Position numbers and translations under genes: made by a program. From contig JAGVZF010000014.1 of NCBI GenBank assembly GCA_018302785.1, positions 1 through 49,267 on the forward strand: a stretch of 49,267 nucleotides of DNA, written 5' to 3'. Source of the stretch: Candidatus Woesearchaeota archaeon (GTDB lineage Archaea; Nanobdellota; Nanobdellia; SCGC-AAA011-G17; JAGVZF01). Shown here piece after piece: positions 42,359-49,267 of the stretch. Position 1 is the stretch's first letter. Each line of letters begins with the position of its first letter. The notes below the pieces were generated by a model. The model did no database searches, was not told where the DNA came from, and was given only the letters and a program-made list of their open reading frames with translations.

Positions 42359-42778
42359 GTGTTAAGCTTGAAAAGTGTTAGTTGTGGAGCAATAATCTTT
42401 AGGGAAAATAGTGAAAGGAAATTTCTTCTTCTATTAAATGGGAAATATTTCAAATTTGTTACAGGCCGTATTGAGAAAGGTGAAGAAGAAAAAGATACTG
42501 TAAAAAGAGAAATTGAAGAAGAAACAGGAATTACCGATATTAAGTTTATTGATGGATTTAGGGAAATTTATAATTTTACTTATAAACTTAAAGGGGATTT
42601 AATACTAAGAGAGATAGTTTTGTATTTAGTTGAGACTAAGACTGAGGATGTAAGAATATCATATGAACATGATTCTTTTAAATGGCTTACTTTTGAAGAA
42701 GCTATTGAACTTATTAAATTTAAAAACATGAAAGAATTACTAATTAAAGCAAATGACTTTATAAATAGCTCATTGTGA
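42359..42778 (+). CDS. Nudix hydrolase (diadenosine-tetraphosphatase-like)
   Basis: 139 residues. A complete Nudix box is present: GRIEKGEEEKDTVKREIEEE followed by TGI, matching Gx5Ex7REUxEExGU, so the metal-binding Glu residues are intact. SVSCGAIIFRENSERKFLLL in front is the usual first strand of Ap4A hydrolase-like members. The start is GTG at 42359, with AAGGTG around it; TTG 42368 is an alternative. It is coupled to the zinc-finger gene and overlaps the convergent serS end by 9 nt. Confidence 0.92.
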   Translation: MLSLKSVSCGAIIFRENSERKFLLLLNGKYFKFVTGRIEKGEEEKDTVKREIEEETGITDIKFIDGFREIYNFTYKLKGDLILREIVLYLVETKTEDVRISYEHDSFKWLTFEEAIELIKFKNMKELLIKANDFINSSL

Positions 42779-44059
42779 ATATTTTTTTGAAATTATTTTC
42801 TTTTTCCCATACATATATTTTTGAAGGACGGTTGGGATTTTTATGCTTCCATCTTTTTGTTGGTAATTTTCTAGAATTGCAACCATTGCTCTTGAAGTGG
42901 CTACCATAGTATTGTTTAAAATATGAACATGCTCTTTTTCGCCTTTATATTCAAACTTTATATTTAATCTTCTTGCTTGATAATCTGTACAATTTCCACA
43001 GGAAGTCACTTCTTTGTATTCATTTTGTCTTGGGAACCAAGCTTCTATATCATATTGTTTTGAGAATTTCCCACCTAGATCTCCTGAACAAATTTCTATT
43101 ACCCTAAACGGAATTTTTAAACTTTTGAAGAATTTTTCTGTAATAGATTGCATTAACTCAAGAACTTTTGAAGAATCATTTGGATGGCAATAAACTACTT
43201 GTTCTACTTTATTAAATTGATGCATTCTAAAAAGTCCTTTTGTATCTACTCCATGGCCACCAATTTCTTTTCTAAAGCAAGGAGTTAGAGCAGTAACTTT
43301 AATTGGTAGATCTTCTTTTTTTAATATTTTATCTTTAAACATTGAAACTAAAGAGTGTTCAGCAGTTCCTACTAAATATAAATCTTCATTTTCAACTTTA
43401 TAGATTACTTCCTCAAAAGCAGATAAGTCTACTGCACCACTTAAAGTATCTTTATTCAGCATTAATGGGGGCACTACTAAAGTAAACCCATTTTTTAAAA
43501 CAAAATCTACACCATATCTTTGTAAGGCATGATCTAGAAGAGCCATATCATCTAATAAATAGTTAAATCCTTGACCAGATACTTTTCTTCCAGCATCAAA
43601 ATCTGCCAAACCCAAATGTTCAATTAATTCAACATGATTTTTCAGTTCAAAACTAATTTTAGGTACTTTTCCAAATTTTCTGATGACTTTATTTTCAGAA
43701 GCATCTTTTCCAGTAGGCACTGTTTTGTCCAAATAATTAGGGATTCTTATCAGATAGTAATCTAATTTTTTAGAAATTGATTCTTGTTTTTCTTCAATTT
43801 GTTTAATTTTATTAGGGATTGATTTTGCTTCTTCTAAAATAGGTTTAAGATCTCTTTTTTCTTTTTTGGCATTATTTATTTCTAAAGAAAGATTGTTTCG
43901 TTTATGCCTTAAATCTTCTGCTTGTTTTTTTAAGTTTTTAGATTCTTTGTCTAATTTTATAATTTCGTCAATCCATTTGATTTTGTCTTTTTGGTCCCTT
44001 TTTTCTAGGTCTTTTTTAATTCTTGATTGATCTTCCCTAATTGATCTTAAATCTAGCAT
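42770..44059 (-). CDS. serS: Seryl-tRNA synthetase
   Basis: Class II synthetase, 429 residues from the ATG at 44059 (MLDLRSIREDQSRIKKDLEK), the normal SerRS start; an upstream ATG at 44083 would add eight residues. The N-terminal antiparallel coiled coil that reaches the long variable arm of tRNA-Ser covers about residues 20-100. The core includes motif 2 (LTPCFRKEIGGHGVDTKGLF with R and E) and motif 3 (MVATSRAMVAILENYQ). It is the standard (bacterial/eukaryotic-like) SerRS type rather than the rare methanogenic type, as the coiled-coil N-terminus shows. Confidence 0.96.
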   Translation of the reverse strand: MLDLRSIREDQSRIKKDLEKRDQKDKIKWIDEIIKLDKESKNLKKQAEDLRHKRNNLSLEINNAKKEKRDLKPILEEAKSIPNKIKQIEEKQESISKKLDYYLIRIPNYLDKTVPTGKDASENKVIRKFGKVPKISFELKNHVELIEHLGLADFDAGRKVSGQGFNYLLDDMALLDHALQRYGVDFVLKNGFTLVVPPLMLNKDTLSGAVDLSAFEEVIYKVENEDLYLVGTAEHSLVSMFKDKILKKEDLPIKVTALTPCFRKEIGGHGVDTKGLFRMHQFNKVEQVVYCHPNDSSKVLELMQSITEKFFKSLKIPFRVIEICSGDLGGKFSKQYDIEAWFPRQNEYKEVTSCGNCTDYQARRLNIKFEYKGEKEHVHILNNTMVATSRAMVAILENYQQKDGSIKIPTVLQKYMYGKKKIISKKYSQ

Positions 44060-44283
44060 AAAGTTTAAGATGATTAAACTCAATTTAAATCTTTTGATTG
44101 ACAGGAAGTATTAATTATTAACAAAAGATAATTGAAAAATCTAATTTTTTAGAGAATTTTTAGCTAAAGCTTTATAATATTATAGTAGCTTAAAAAATAA
44201 AGCAATAAAAAAACATATCTATTGCAATATATAAATCTTTAAATATATTTGAGATTTATTTGTTACACAGAGGTAGAGATTAA

Positions 44284-44556
44284 ATGGCTAAGAAAAAAGA
44301 AATATTTGAAGTGTTTTTTAGAAAAAAACCAGCAATGATTTTGGTGGCTTTAAGAAAGAGTAGTAAGAATAGATATGGGAGTATTTTAGCAAAAGAAGTA
44401 GACTGTACTTATTCACATGCTGTTAAAATTCTTCAACAAATGGAACAAGCAAGGCTTGTGAATTTTGAAAAGCAAGGTAGAATTAAAATTATTAGATTAA
44501 CAGAAAGTGGCGATAAAATAGCTGAGAGTATTGAAAGGATAAAAAGTCTACTTTAA
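44284..44556 (+). CDS. Winged helix-turn-helix protein
   Basis: 90 residues forming a single winged helix: FFRKKPAMILVALRKSSKNR, SILAKEVDCTYSHAVKILQQ (recognition helix), MEQARLVNFEKQGRIKII as the wing, then a helix (GDKIAESIERIKSLL). Similar small MarR/ArsR-like archaeal proteins are common regulators. It may act as a dimer through the last helix. GAGGTAGAG 9 bp before the ATG and TATA TAAATATATTTGAG nearby support the start. Confidence 0.85.
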   Translation: MAKKKEIFEVFFRKKPAMILVALRKSSKNRYGSILAKEVDCTYSHAVKILQQMEQARLVNFEKQGRIKIIRLTESGDKIAESIERIKSLL

Positions 44557-44603
44557 AAGCAACAAATAAAAGCTCTATTAAATATTTCTATGTTAATATC
44601 TTT

Positions 44604-44867
44604 ATGGTAGATATAGCTAAGAATGAGGCATTAGAAAATTTATTAAAACAAATAGAGCTTTGCTTTATTGCAGATTCTATAATTGTTGAGATTCCTTTGT
44701 ATGATCCTGAAATTGAAGTTGTGGAACTAACTAGGAGTTTTTACGAAATTCTACATAAAATTTCAAGTATGGACAAAACTTATTATGAAAAGAGATTAAC
44801 AGATATTGAATATTACTGGGGGTATACTAAAAAGAAACCTAAGGGAATAAGAGGGATTTCTGGTTAG
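44604..44867 (+). CDS. Hypothetical protein (87 aa)
   Basis: Short acidic, helical protein beginning MVDIAKNEALENLLKQIELC, with DSIIVEIPLYDPEIEVVELT in the middle and a basic tail ending KKKPKGIRGISG. No family recognised. It follows the winged-helix gene by 47 bp on the same strand and may be part of the same unit. Its last 29 nt overlap the convergent Toprim gene. Confidence 0.55.
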   Translation: MVDIAKNEALENLLKQIELCFIADSIIVEIPLYDPEIEVVELTRSFYEILHKISSMDKTYYEKRLTDIEYYWGYTKKKPKGIRGISG

Positions 44868-45213
44868 TATTGTTATAGTAAGTTAATAATCCCTCAATAT
44901 TTGTTAAATTAGTTCTTTTGTAAAGAAAATTCCTAAAATTATCATTAGTTTTAACTCCATTTCTTTGCAGATCTTTTTTTAATTTTGAATAAAGAATTTT
45001 TCCTTTTTTATCTAAATCAGTTAATAAAACACATTCTTTATAATTACTAGAAATATTTTCAACAATTTCAAATAATGGCTTATTTAAAGTTATGATATTT
45101 TTAATACCTAATAATTCTAAGGCATGTTTGTCTTTTTTTCCTTCAACAATTATTATCTTATTAGAGCCTCTTAAATTTTCTATCCATGAGTTAATATTGT
45201 TAATTAGAACCAA
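44839..45213 (-). CDS. Small Toprim-domain protein
   Basis: 124 residues consisting essentially of a Toprim fold: KIIIVEGKKDKHALELLGI (catalytic Glu and nucleotide-like loop), ITLNKPLFEIVE and CVLLTDLDKKGKILYSKLKK with the DxD metal pair. Stand-alone Toprim proteins of this kind resemble the primase/ribonuclease M5 type and are widespread in archaea; the biological role is unsettled. It is convergent with the 87-aa gene and overlaps it by 29 nt. Confidence 0.85.
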   Translation of the reverse strand: MVLINNINSWIENLRGSNKIIIVEGKKDKHALELLGIKNIITLNKPLFEIVENISSNYKECVLLTDLDKKGKILYSKLKKDLQRNGVKTNDNFRNFLYKRTNLTNIEGLLTYYNNTNQKSLLFP

Positions 45214-45266
45214 TTTGTTAATTTAATGATAATTACATATTTAATAATTTCTAATTTTAATAGACA

Positions 45267-45371
45267 TGGGCCCGGAGGGATTTGAACCCTCGACCCCTTG
45301 GTATCTCCTTATGTTAGCTAAGAGCCAAGTGCTTTGGTCCTAAATGTCTAACCAAGCTGAGCTACGGGCCC
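45267..45371 (-). tRNA. tRNA-Lys (anticodon CUU) with two introns
   Basis: On the minus strand: acceptor GGGCCCG (45371-45365) pairs with CGGGCCC (45274-45268); D arm GCTC-AGCTTGGTTA-GA..GC; anticodon stem CTTGG (45329-45325) pairs with CCAAG (45301-45297) around loop CTCTTA..A, anticodon CTT; T arm GAGGG-TTCAAAT-CCCTC; discriminator A at 45267, no encoded CCA. Two insertions must be removed to obtain a normal 75-nt tRNA. One, about 14 nt (45333-45346), interrupts the 3' strand of the D stem; the exact edge is ambiguous by one A. The other, 16 nt (45303-45318), sits at the canonical 37/38 position. Splicing by archaeal endonuclease is expected. Confidence 0.85.
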
Positions 45372-45411
45372 TTAAAATAAGGTCTTGTAGCTCAATTTAA
45401 AAATATTGTTA

Positions 45412-46032
45412 TTAACCAATTCCCCTAGTAAAATTAAACCATAAATACCCCATTACTAATAAGAATATAATAAATAAAGCTTGTATTATCCATAAAAATA
45501 CTTTCTTAAAACTAACGAAATTATAGATTAATACTATTATTAAGGATGTTATTAATCCTATTATTATTGATAAAAGTAATTTTTGTTTTGCAAAGTCTAG
45601 TGCATGATCTCTTAAATCTGAGCAGTTTTCATATATACAAGTTTTTTTCAAATTAGTGCCTGATGTTGGATCATATACACTATAATCCATGACTCCTTGC
45701 ATGTAAAAGAAAACTAGAGCTGTAAAAGTTAGAATAGATGCAATAACTAAAAACATTATTAAACTTATGATTAATGTATGACTGTCAAAACTTGGTCTTT
45801 CAATAGCTGATTTTTCTGAAATGTTTTTTATTTGTTCTACTGTTGGAGTTTGAGCTTGAGTTATTAAAGGAGTTAAACTTTCAATGTTAATTTGTCTTTT
45901 TGCTTCTTTTATAGAATCATCTATAGTAGGAATTGGCCAACCTTTTGTAATTAATCCTTGTCTTAGAAATTCTTCAGAGTGCCTATTTTTCAACTCTTTT
46001 TTTAAAAAATCAATTAATCTGGGATCAATCAT
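45412..46032 (-). CDS. Membrane protein with N-terminal helical domain, hypothetical
   Basis: 206 residues. The N-terminal 50 residues (RLIDFLKKELKNRHSEEFLR through GWPIPTIDDSIKEAKR) form a small two-helix module with the pattern 'G...EEF....L...GWP...I', seen in front of membrane segments in many DPANN proteins. A linker follows, then three membrane helices (LIISLIMFLVIASILTFTAL; LLLSIIIGLITSLIIVLIYN; FLWIIQALFIIFLLVMGYLW) and a loop with two Cys (TCIYENCS) that could form a disulfide outside. No function known. Confidence 0.7.
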   Translation of the reverse strand: MIDPRLIDFLKKELKNRHSEEFLRQGLITKGWPIPTIDDSIKEAKRQINIESLTPLITQAQTPTVEQIKNISEKSAIERPSFDSHTLIISLIMFLVIASILTFTALVFFYMQGVMDYSVYDPTSGTNLKKTCIYENCSDLRDHALDFAKQKLLLSIIIGLITSLIIVLIYNFVSFKKVFLWIIQALFIIFLLVMGYLWFNFTRGIG

Positions 46033-46141
46033 TAATTTTTATAAAATAGTTAGTGTTTTATATAGTTTTCCAATTCATGCTCCTTTTATTATATGTAAAA
46101 TACAAAAGTATTTAAACAACTTACACCAAACAATAGATAAA

Positions 46142-46873
46142 ATGAGGATTGAGTTAACAGAAAAACCACAAGGTGTAATTTTAATTGAAGGTTTTCCAGG
46201 TTATGGTTTAATTGGAACTATTACAACTGAATTTTTGATTTCTCATTTAAATGCTAAGCAAATTGGAAGAATTCAAAGTGATAAAATAAATCCTGTTGTT
46301 ATGGTCCATGATGGAAAAGTTATAGATCCTATTGGTATATTTTATGCTAAGAAAAATAAGATTGTTATTTTACATGCATTAATTAGTGTTACAGGTATGG
46401 AATGGGAACTAGCAGAAATTATTAATGACTTAAGTAAGCAACTAAAAGTTAAAGAGATTATAAGTATAGAAGGAGTTGGTAGTGTAAAAGAAGAAGTTAC
46501 TGGAAAAGAAGTTATTGTTAATACTTATTATTATTCTCAAAGTAAAGAAAAATGGAAAAAAACCGGAAGTAATCCATTAGATGAAGGTGTGGTAATGGGC
46601 GTTACTGGTGCTTTATTATTGAAGAAAGGATTACCGTTATCATGTGTTTTTGCAGAAGCTCAAAGTAAATTACCAGTCCCTGATTCAAGAGCGTCTGCAA
46701 AAGTTATTGAGATTTTAGATAAATATTTAGGATTAAATGTTGATTATAAGCCTTTACTTAAAAAAGCTGATGAATTTGAAGGGAAATTAAAGACTTTATT
46801 AGAAGGAAGCAAGAAAGCATTAGATTCTAAGAAAGAAAAAGAATCTAATTATGAGTTAGATTATTTGGGTTAA
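46142..46873 (+). CDS. PAC2-family protein (proteasome assembly chaperone-like)
   Basis: 243 residues. IEGFPGYGLIGTITTEFLIS is the conserved start of PAC2/DUF75 proteins, followed by QIGRIQSDKINPVVMVHDGK, then VKEIISIEGVGSV and NPLDEGVVMGVTGALLL. Archaeal PbaB-like members bind proteasome subunits or act as ATP-independent chaperones. The ATG at 46142 is used; it follows a TATA region GTATTTAAACAA (46108-46119), and an upstream extension is non-homologous. The C-terminal tail is charged and helical. No proteasome gene is in the window. Confidence 0.88.
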   Translation: MRIELTEKPQGVILIEGFPGYGLIGTITTEFLISHLNAKQIGRIQSDKINPVVMVHDGKVIDPIGIFYAKKNKIVILHALISVTGMEWELAEIINDLSKQLKVKEIISIEGVGSVKEEVTGKEVIVNTYYYSQSKEKWKKTGSNPLDEGVVMGVTGALLLKKGLPLSCVFAEAQSKLPVPDSRASAKVIEILDKYLGLNVDYKPLLKKADEFEGKLKTLLEGSKKALDSKKEKESNYELDYLG

Positions 46874-47089
46874 TTTTTGTTTTTTGTTGAAAATTTGTGT
46901 CTAAATTTTATGATTAATGATTAAAACTTACTAGCAATTTATTACTTAAATATTTTAGTTTATTATTATAATATTTAGTTTTATTATTGCTTAAAAGTTT
47001 TTGTATTTAATAAGAATATTTTAGCTTTAGAAAATTTGTTATTTTCTATTTGAGTTAAATTTAAATATAGATTAATATTTATACTCGAC
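46874..47089. other. AT-rich intergenic region
   Basis: 216 bp of very AT-rich DNA (TTATTATTATAATATTTAG and similar). Promoter elements for 47090 lie at its right end (TTAAATATAGATTAATATT). T-runs directly after 46873 may terminate transcription. I see no RNA gene. Confidence 0.4.
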
Positions 47090-47488
47090 ATGTCTTTAAA
47101 AATAAAGGTAAAAAGAGTTGAAGTGAAAAAGTTTGATTTTAGAAATAATTCATTGGAATTAACGTTCTTATATCTCGAGGGGGATAAACAATATACTATT
47201 AAAAAGCCGTTTAGTTTAAATGAAAATAGTATGTTATTTGTTAAAAATTTAATGCAAGAACTAAAAAAATCTGCTAAAGTTAAGTATAATTTAGATAATG
47301 ATGAGTCTTTTAATAATATAGTTAATGTATTATTTGATGAATCTGAAGACGGAGATACAGAAGAAAAATTAATTTCTGTTATGGATAAATTAAAAGATAA
47401 AGTAAAGGGTTTTAAGAAGGTTAGAAGTGCAGAAAATTATTTAGATAAACATTATGAAATTAATAATTTAGTTATTGATATAAGATAA
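47090..47488 (+). CDS. Hypothetical protein (132 aa)
   Basis: A 132-residue soluble protein. MSLKIKVKRVEVKKFDFRNN begins with beta-like strands; LELTFLYLEGDKQYTIKKPF continues them; then a helix (SMLFVKNLMQELKKSAKVKY), an acidic loop (DESEDGDTEEK) and a helical end. No family recognised. Its stop is adjacent to the stop of the convergent gene at 47489. Confidence 0.6.
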   Translation: MSLKIKVKRVEVKKFDFRNNSLELTFLYLEGDKQYTIKKPFSLNENSMLFVKNLMQELKKSAKVKYNLDNDESFNNIVNVLFDESEDGDTEEKLISVMDKLKDKVKGFKKVRSAENYLDKHYEINNLVIDIR

Positions 47489-47977
47489 TTACTGAGAGAG
47501 GTCTTCTAAAGTAGATTTAGGAATCTTTAGTACAACAGGGTAATTAGTTAGTCTTACAGGATAATAATGTGGAAAATTTGATTGGGCTAGAACCCCATCA
47601 ATTGTTCCTTCTGAAAATGATATAATGGGTGATGCTCTTTGAGCAAGTCTTCCTCTTAACGCTCTGGTTACTCTACTGTATTCCTGTGATCTTGGTTTAA
47701 CTGTTTCGAATTCATATGAGGATCTTAAATGAGCAAAAATAAACAAATCCTCCAGTGTTGTAGTTCTGACCTCTGTGGCACCATTACTTGAGGATTCTAG
47801 ATACCCCTCATGTAAAGTCTTTAGCTCTTCCAAAGAGATTCTCAATAGCCAACGAGAAAAACCGTCGACAGCTATATTGTAAGCACCAGTATTTGGATTG
47901 TACCTTGCTGCGACTAAAAATAGAGTAGGGTTATCTTTTCTTCCTAACCATCCGTACAAATATGTTAATTTTGACAT
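47489..47977 (-). CDS. Hypothetical protein (162 aa)
   Basis: 162 residues, GC richer than its neighbours and with more Arg than Lys, suggesting different origin or composition. MSKLTYLYGWLGRKDNPTLF opens an alternating pattern; RYNPNTGAYNIAVDGFSRWL looks like antiparallel beta sheet. The middle is helical (EYSRVTRALRGRLAQRASP), and the end is beta/helix (YPVRLTNYPVVLKIPKSTLE). No family recognised. It has no membrane segment. Confidence 0.55.
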   Translation of the reverse strand: MSKLTYLYGWLGRKDNPTLFLVAARYNPNTGAYNIAVDGFSRWLLRISLEELKTLHEGYLESSSNGATEVRTTTLEDLFIFAHLRSSYEFETVKPRSQEYSRVTRALRGRLAQRASPIISFSEGTIDGVLAQSNFPHYYPVRLTNYPVVLKIPKSTLEDLSQ

Positions 47978-48018
47978 TTGAGCACAGAAATTACTAAATT
48001 AAATGCTTATAAATCTTA

Positions 48019-48825
48019 TTAAATCAGATCTAGAGGGCTTTTGATTTTTTTTAATTGCTCTCGAGAAACATGAGTATAAATCTGAGTTGTGTTTAAATTT
48101 GCATGACCAAGTAATTCTTGAATTAATCTTATATCGGTGCCATTATCTAATAAATGCGTGGCGAAAGTGTGGCGGATCGAATGTGGCGATACTCTTTTGT
48201 TAATATTTGCTTTTTTGGCAGTTCTTTGAATTATTTTTTGAATATTTCTAGGAGATAAAGATCCTTTTGGACCTTCAAATAAGTATTTTTGTTTGTTTTC
48301 TATTAAGTAATCTTTTAAATGTTCAACTAATTTTTCTGATAAAATAAACATTCTGTCTTTAGATCCTTTTCCTTTTCTTACCCAGCCTGTTTTAGAGTTT
48401 AATTCTAAGTCATTTATTTTTAAATTACATAATTCAGACACTCTTAAGCCAGAGGAATATAAAAGTTCTATGATTAATTTTGTTTTTATTGAACCTGCAT
48501 TCTCTATTAATAATTTAATTTCTTCCTTTGTTAGGAAATTAGGAAGTTTTTTTTGAGCTTTAGGAGTTTTAAAGTCAACTATGAATTTATTTAAGATTTC
48601 ATGATAGTAAAATTTTAATGCAGCTTTTTTTAATGTAATTGAGTTTGGACTTAGATTTTTTTCCGAGATTAAATTACCTAAATATGATTTAATATCATCT
48701 TTTGTTGCTGTATTAATATCTTTTTTGATAAAATTTGAGAATAATTTTATTTGTAAAGTGTAACTCTTTATTGTTTGCTTTGAAAAACCTCTTAATTTTA
48801 GTTCATTATCTAGTTTTTGAAGCAT
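48019..48825 (-). CDS. xerA: XerC/D-type tyrosine recombinase (archaeal XerA-like)
   Basis: 268 residues, slightly short for the family. The N-terminal core-binding SAM-like domain (FSKQTIKSYTLQIKLFSNFI) precedes the catalytic domain with the Arg in YSSGLRVSELCNL, the Lys hairpin RKGKGSKDRMFIL, the HxxR box HSIRHTFATHLL, and LLGHANLNTTQIYTHVS with His and the nucleophilic Tyr. All five key residues are present. A chromosomal dimer-resolving XerA role is likely; an element integrase is the alternative. No att repeats are visible next to it. Confidence 0.92.
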   Translation of the reverse strand: MLQKLDNELKLRGFSKQTIKSYTLQIKLFSNFIKKDINTATKDDIKSYLGNLISEKNLSPNSITLKKAALKFYYHEILNKFIVDFKTPKAQKKLPNFLTKEEIKLLIENAGSIKTKLIIELLYSSGLRVSELCNLKINDLELNSKTGWVRKGKGSKDRMFILSEKLVEHLKDYLIENKQKYLFEGPKGSLSPRNIQKIIQRTAKKANINKRVSPHSIRHTFATHLLDNGTDIRLIQELLGHANLNTTQIYTHVSREQLKKIKSPLDLI

Positions 48826-48880
48826 TTATTTATAATTTAATGCTAAAGATATAAAGTTATTGTTTATGCGAACTTTTATA

Positions 48881-48917
48881 GAAAGATTTATATAGCTAGT
48901 AAGATAGGTCTTACTAG
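48881..48917 (+). promoter_or_regulatory. TATA promoter with perfect 9-bp palindromic operator
   Basis: GAAAGATTTATATA (48881-48894) is followed directly by CTAGTAAGA (48896-48904) and TCTTACTAG (48909-48917), a perfect 9-bp inverted repeat around TAGG. The repeat starts at the TATA end and covers the expected transcription start, where a bound dimer would block RNA polymerase. It most probably serves autorepression by the AbrB-type antitoxin at 48926. Confidence 0.75.
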
Positions 48918-48925
48918 TGATCAAA

Positions 48926-49192
48926 ATGGATGTAGCTATAACAAAAATAAGTTCTAAAGGACAAGTTGTAATCCCTGCTAAAATGAGGGAAGATCTTAGG
49001 GAAGGAGATAAATTGTTAATTATTAAGACTAAAGATCAAATTATTCTTAAAAAGGCTTCTAAACTAGACAAAAATTTAAAAGAAGATTTGGAGTTTGCAA
49101 GGAGAACTGAGAAAGCTTGGAAAAGTTATGAGAGAGGCGAATTCGTTTCCAAATCTGCAGATGAGTTTCTTAAAGAATTAGAGAAATGCTAA
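48926..49192 (+). CDS. AbrB/SpoVT-type antitoxin
   Basis: 88 residues. MDVAITKISSKGQVVIPAKM is a classic AbrB swapped-hairpin start (GQVVIPxxxR). The remaining part (KLDKNLKEDLEFARRTEKAW; DEFLKELEKC) is an acidic/basic toxin-binding helix. ATG 48926 is preferred to a GTG at 48917, which falls in the operator. Its stop overlaps the start of the toxin frame (ATGCTAA, 49186-49192). Confidence 0.88.
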   Translation: MDVAITKISSKGQVVIPAKMREDLREGDKLLIIKTKDQIILKKASKLDKNLKEDLEFARRTEKAWKSYERGEFVSKSADEFLKELEKC

Positions 49193-49267
49193 ATATTGAA
49201 CACAGTCAGAACTTCTTGAAAGTAATCAACAAGATCAGAGATAACTCGACAAAACAGAAAATTAAGG
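49186..49267 (+). CDS. RelE/ParE-like toxin, cut by window end
   Basis: 27 codons are visible from ATG 49186: MLNIEHSQNFLKVINKIRDN followed by a Lys-rich stretch (STKQKIK). This fits the first strand and helical hairpin of RelE-type toxins, and the 7-nt overlap with the AbrB-type antitoxin is the usual arrangement. The catalytic part lies beyond the window. AbrB antitoxins more often pair with PIN or MazF toxins, so the assignment is tentative. Confidence 0.6.
   Translation, partial: MLNIEHSQNFLKVINKIRDNSTKQKIK

Noticed and set aside
46874-47089. C/D box small RNA in the AT-rich spacer (ATGATTAATGATTA).
   Set aside because: Only weak resemblance to a C box and no matching D box at proper spacing.
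1-49267. CRISPR arrays, rRNA genes, transposase genes and insertion-sequence ends.
   Set aside because: No regularly spaced repeats, no rRNA sequence and no transposase motifs were seen; the only recombinase is the XerA-type protein.

Overview
The window looks like a chromosomal segment of a low-GC DPANN archaeon, most probably of the Pacearchaeota/Woesearchaeota type (Nanoarchaeota in the broad sense). The information-processing genes are archaeal: family B DNA polymerase, FEN1, RFC small and large subunits, TBP, MCM, an RPA-like protein, RadB, HerA-like ATPase, CDC48, Trm5, XerA-type recombinase, TrmB and Lrp regulators. Promoters have archaeal BRE/TATA boxes (GAAAGRTTTATATA recurs), and one tRNA carries introns. 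DNA is about 30% GC, genes are tightly packed, and several convergent neighbours overlap at their 3' ends. Assignment below archaea is inference from gene content and style; there is no 16S gene here.

Layout. 1-1066: truncated Lrp/AsnC regulator divergent from a two-gene unit of unknown function. 1305-5289 (minus): polB followed by a methionine aminopeptidase gene broken in two, plus a RecB/Cas4-like nuclease. 5385-8861: FEN1, membrane proteins, Trm5. 8864-13217: HerA-like ATPase interrupted by an intein in its P-loop, then a membrane-anchored parvulin and HtpX protease. 13214-15975 (minus): rfcS-rfcL-half-size MFS protein. 16000-19145: an accessory island with a gene whose C-terminal part carries a GC-rich segment resembling the variable repeat of a diversity-generating retroelement (DGR), a related adenine-rich template-like copy about 380 bp away, three toxin-antitoxin pairs and a Ser-rich gene remnant. 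19214-28852: IleRS, lipoprotein, TBP, a dCTP deaminase-Nudix fusion, MCM-RPA, slipin. 28871-33914 (minus): zinc-ribbon protein and a CDC48 gene with a 554-residue intein and a coiled-coil insertion of about 245 residues. 34026-44867: mixed housekeeping and unknown genes, including radB, topA and serS. 44839-48825: Toprim protein, tRNA-Lys with two introns, PAC2 protein, unknowns, XerA-type recombinase. 48881-49267: a fourth toxin-antitoxin pair cut by the window end.

How it fits together. Much of the window supplies the replication/repair machinery: polymerase, clamp loader, helicase, ssDNA-binding protein, flap nuclease, topoisomerase and RadB. The deaminase-Nudix fusion and the free Nudix protein would look after the nucleotide pool. 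Parvulin, HtpX, slipin and CDC48 cover protein quality control at the membrane and in the cytosol. The most unusual items are the DGR-like repeat pair, the doubly interrupted tRNA-Lys, the CDC48 insertion with an exact 63-bp tandem duplication, and the broken methionine aminopeptidase that lacks the segment carrying an active-site histidine.
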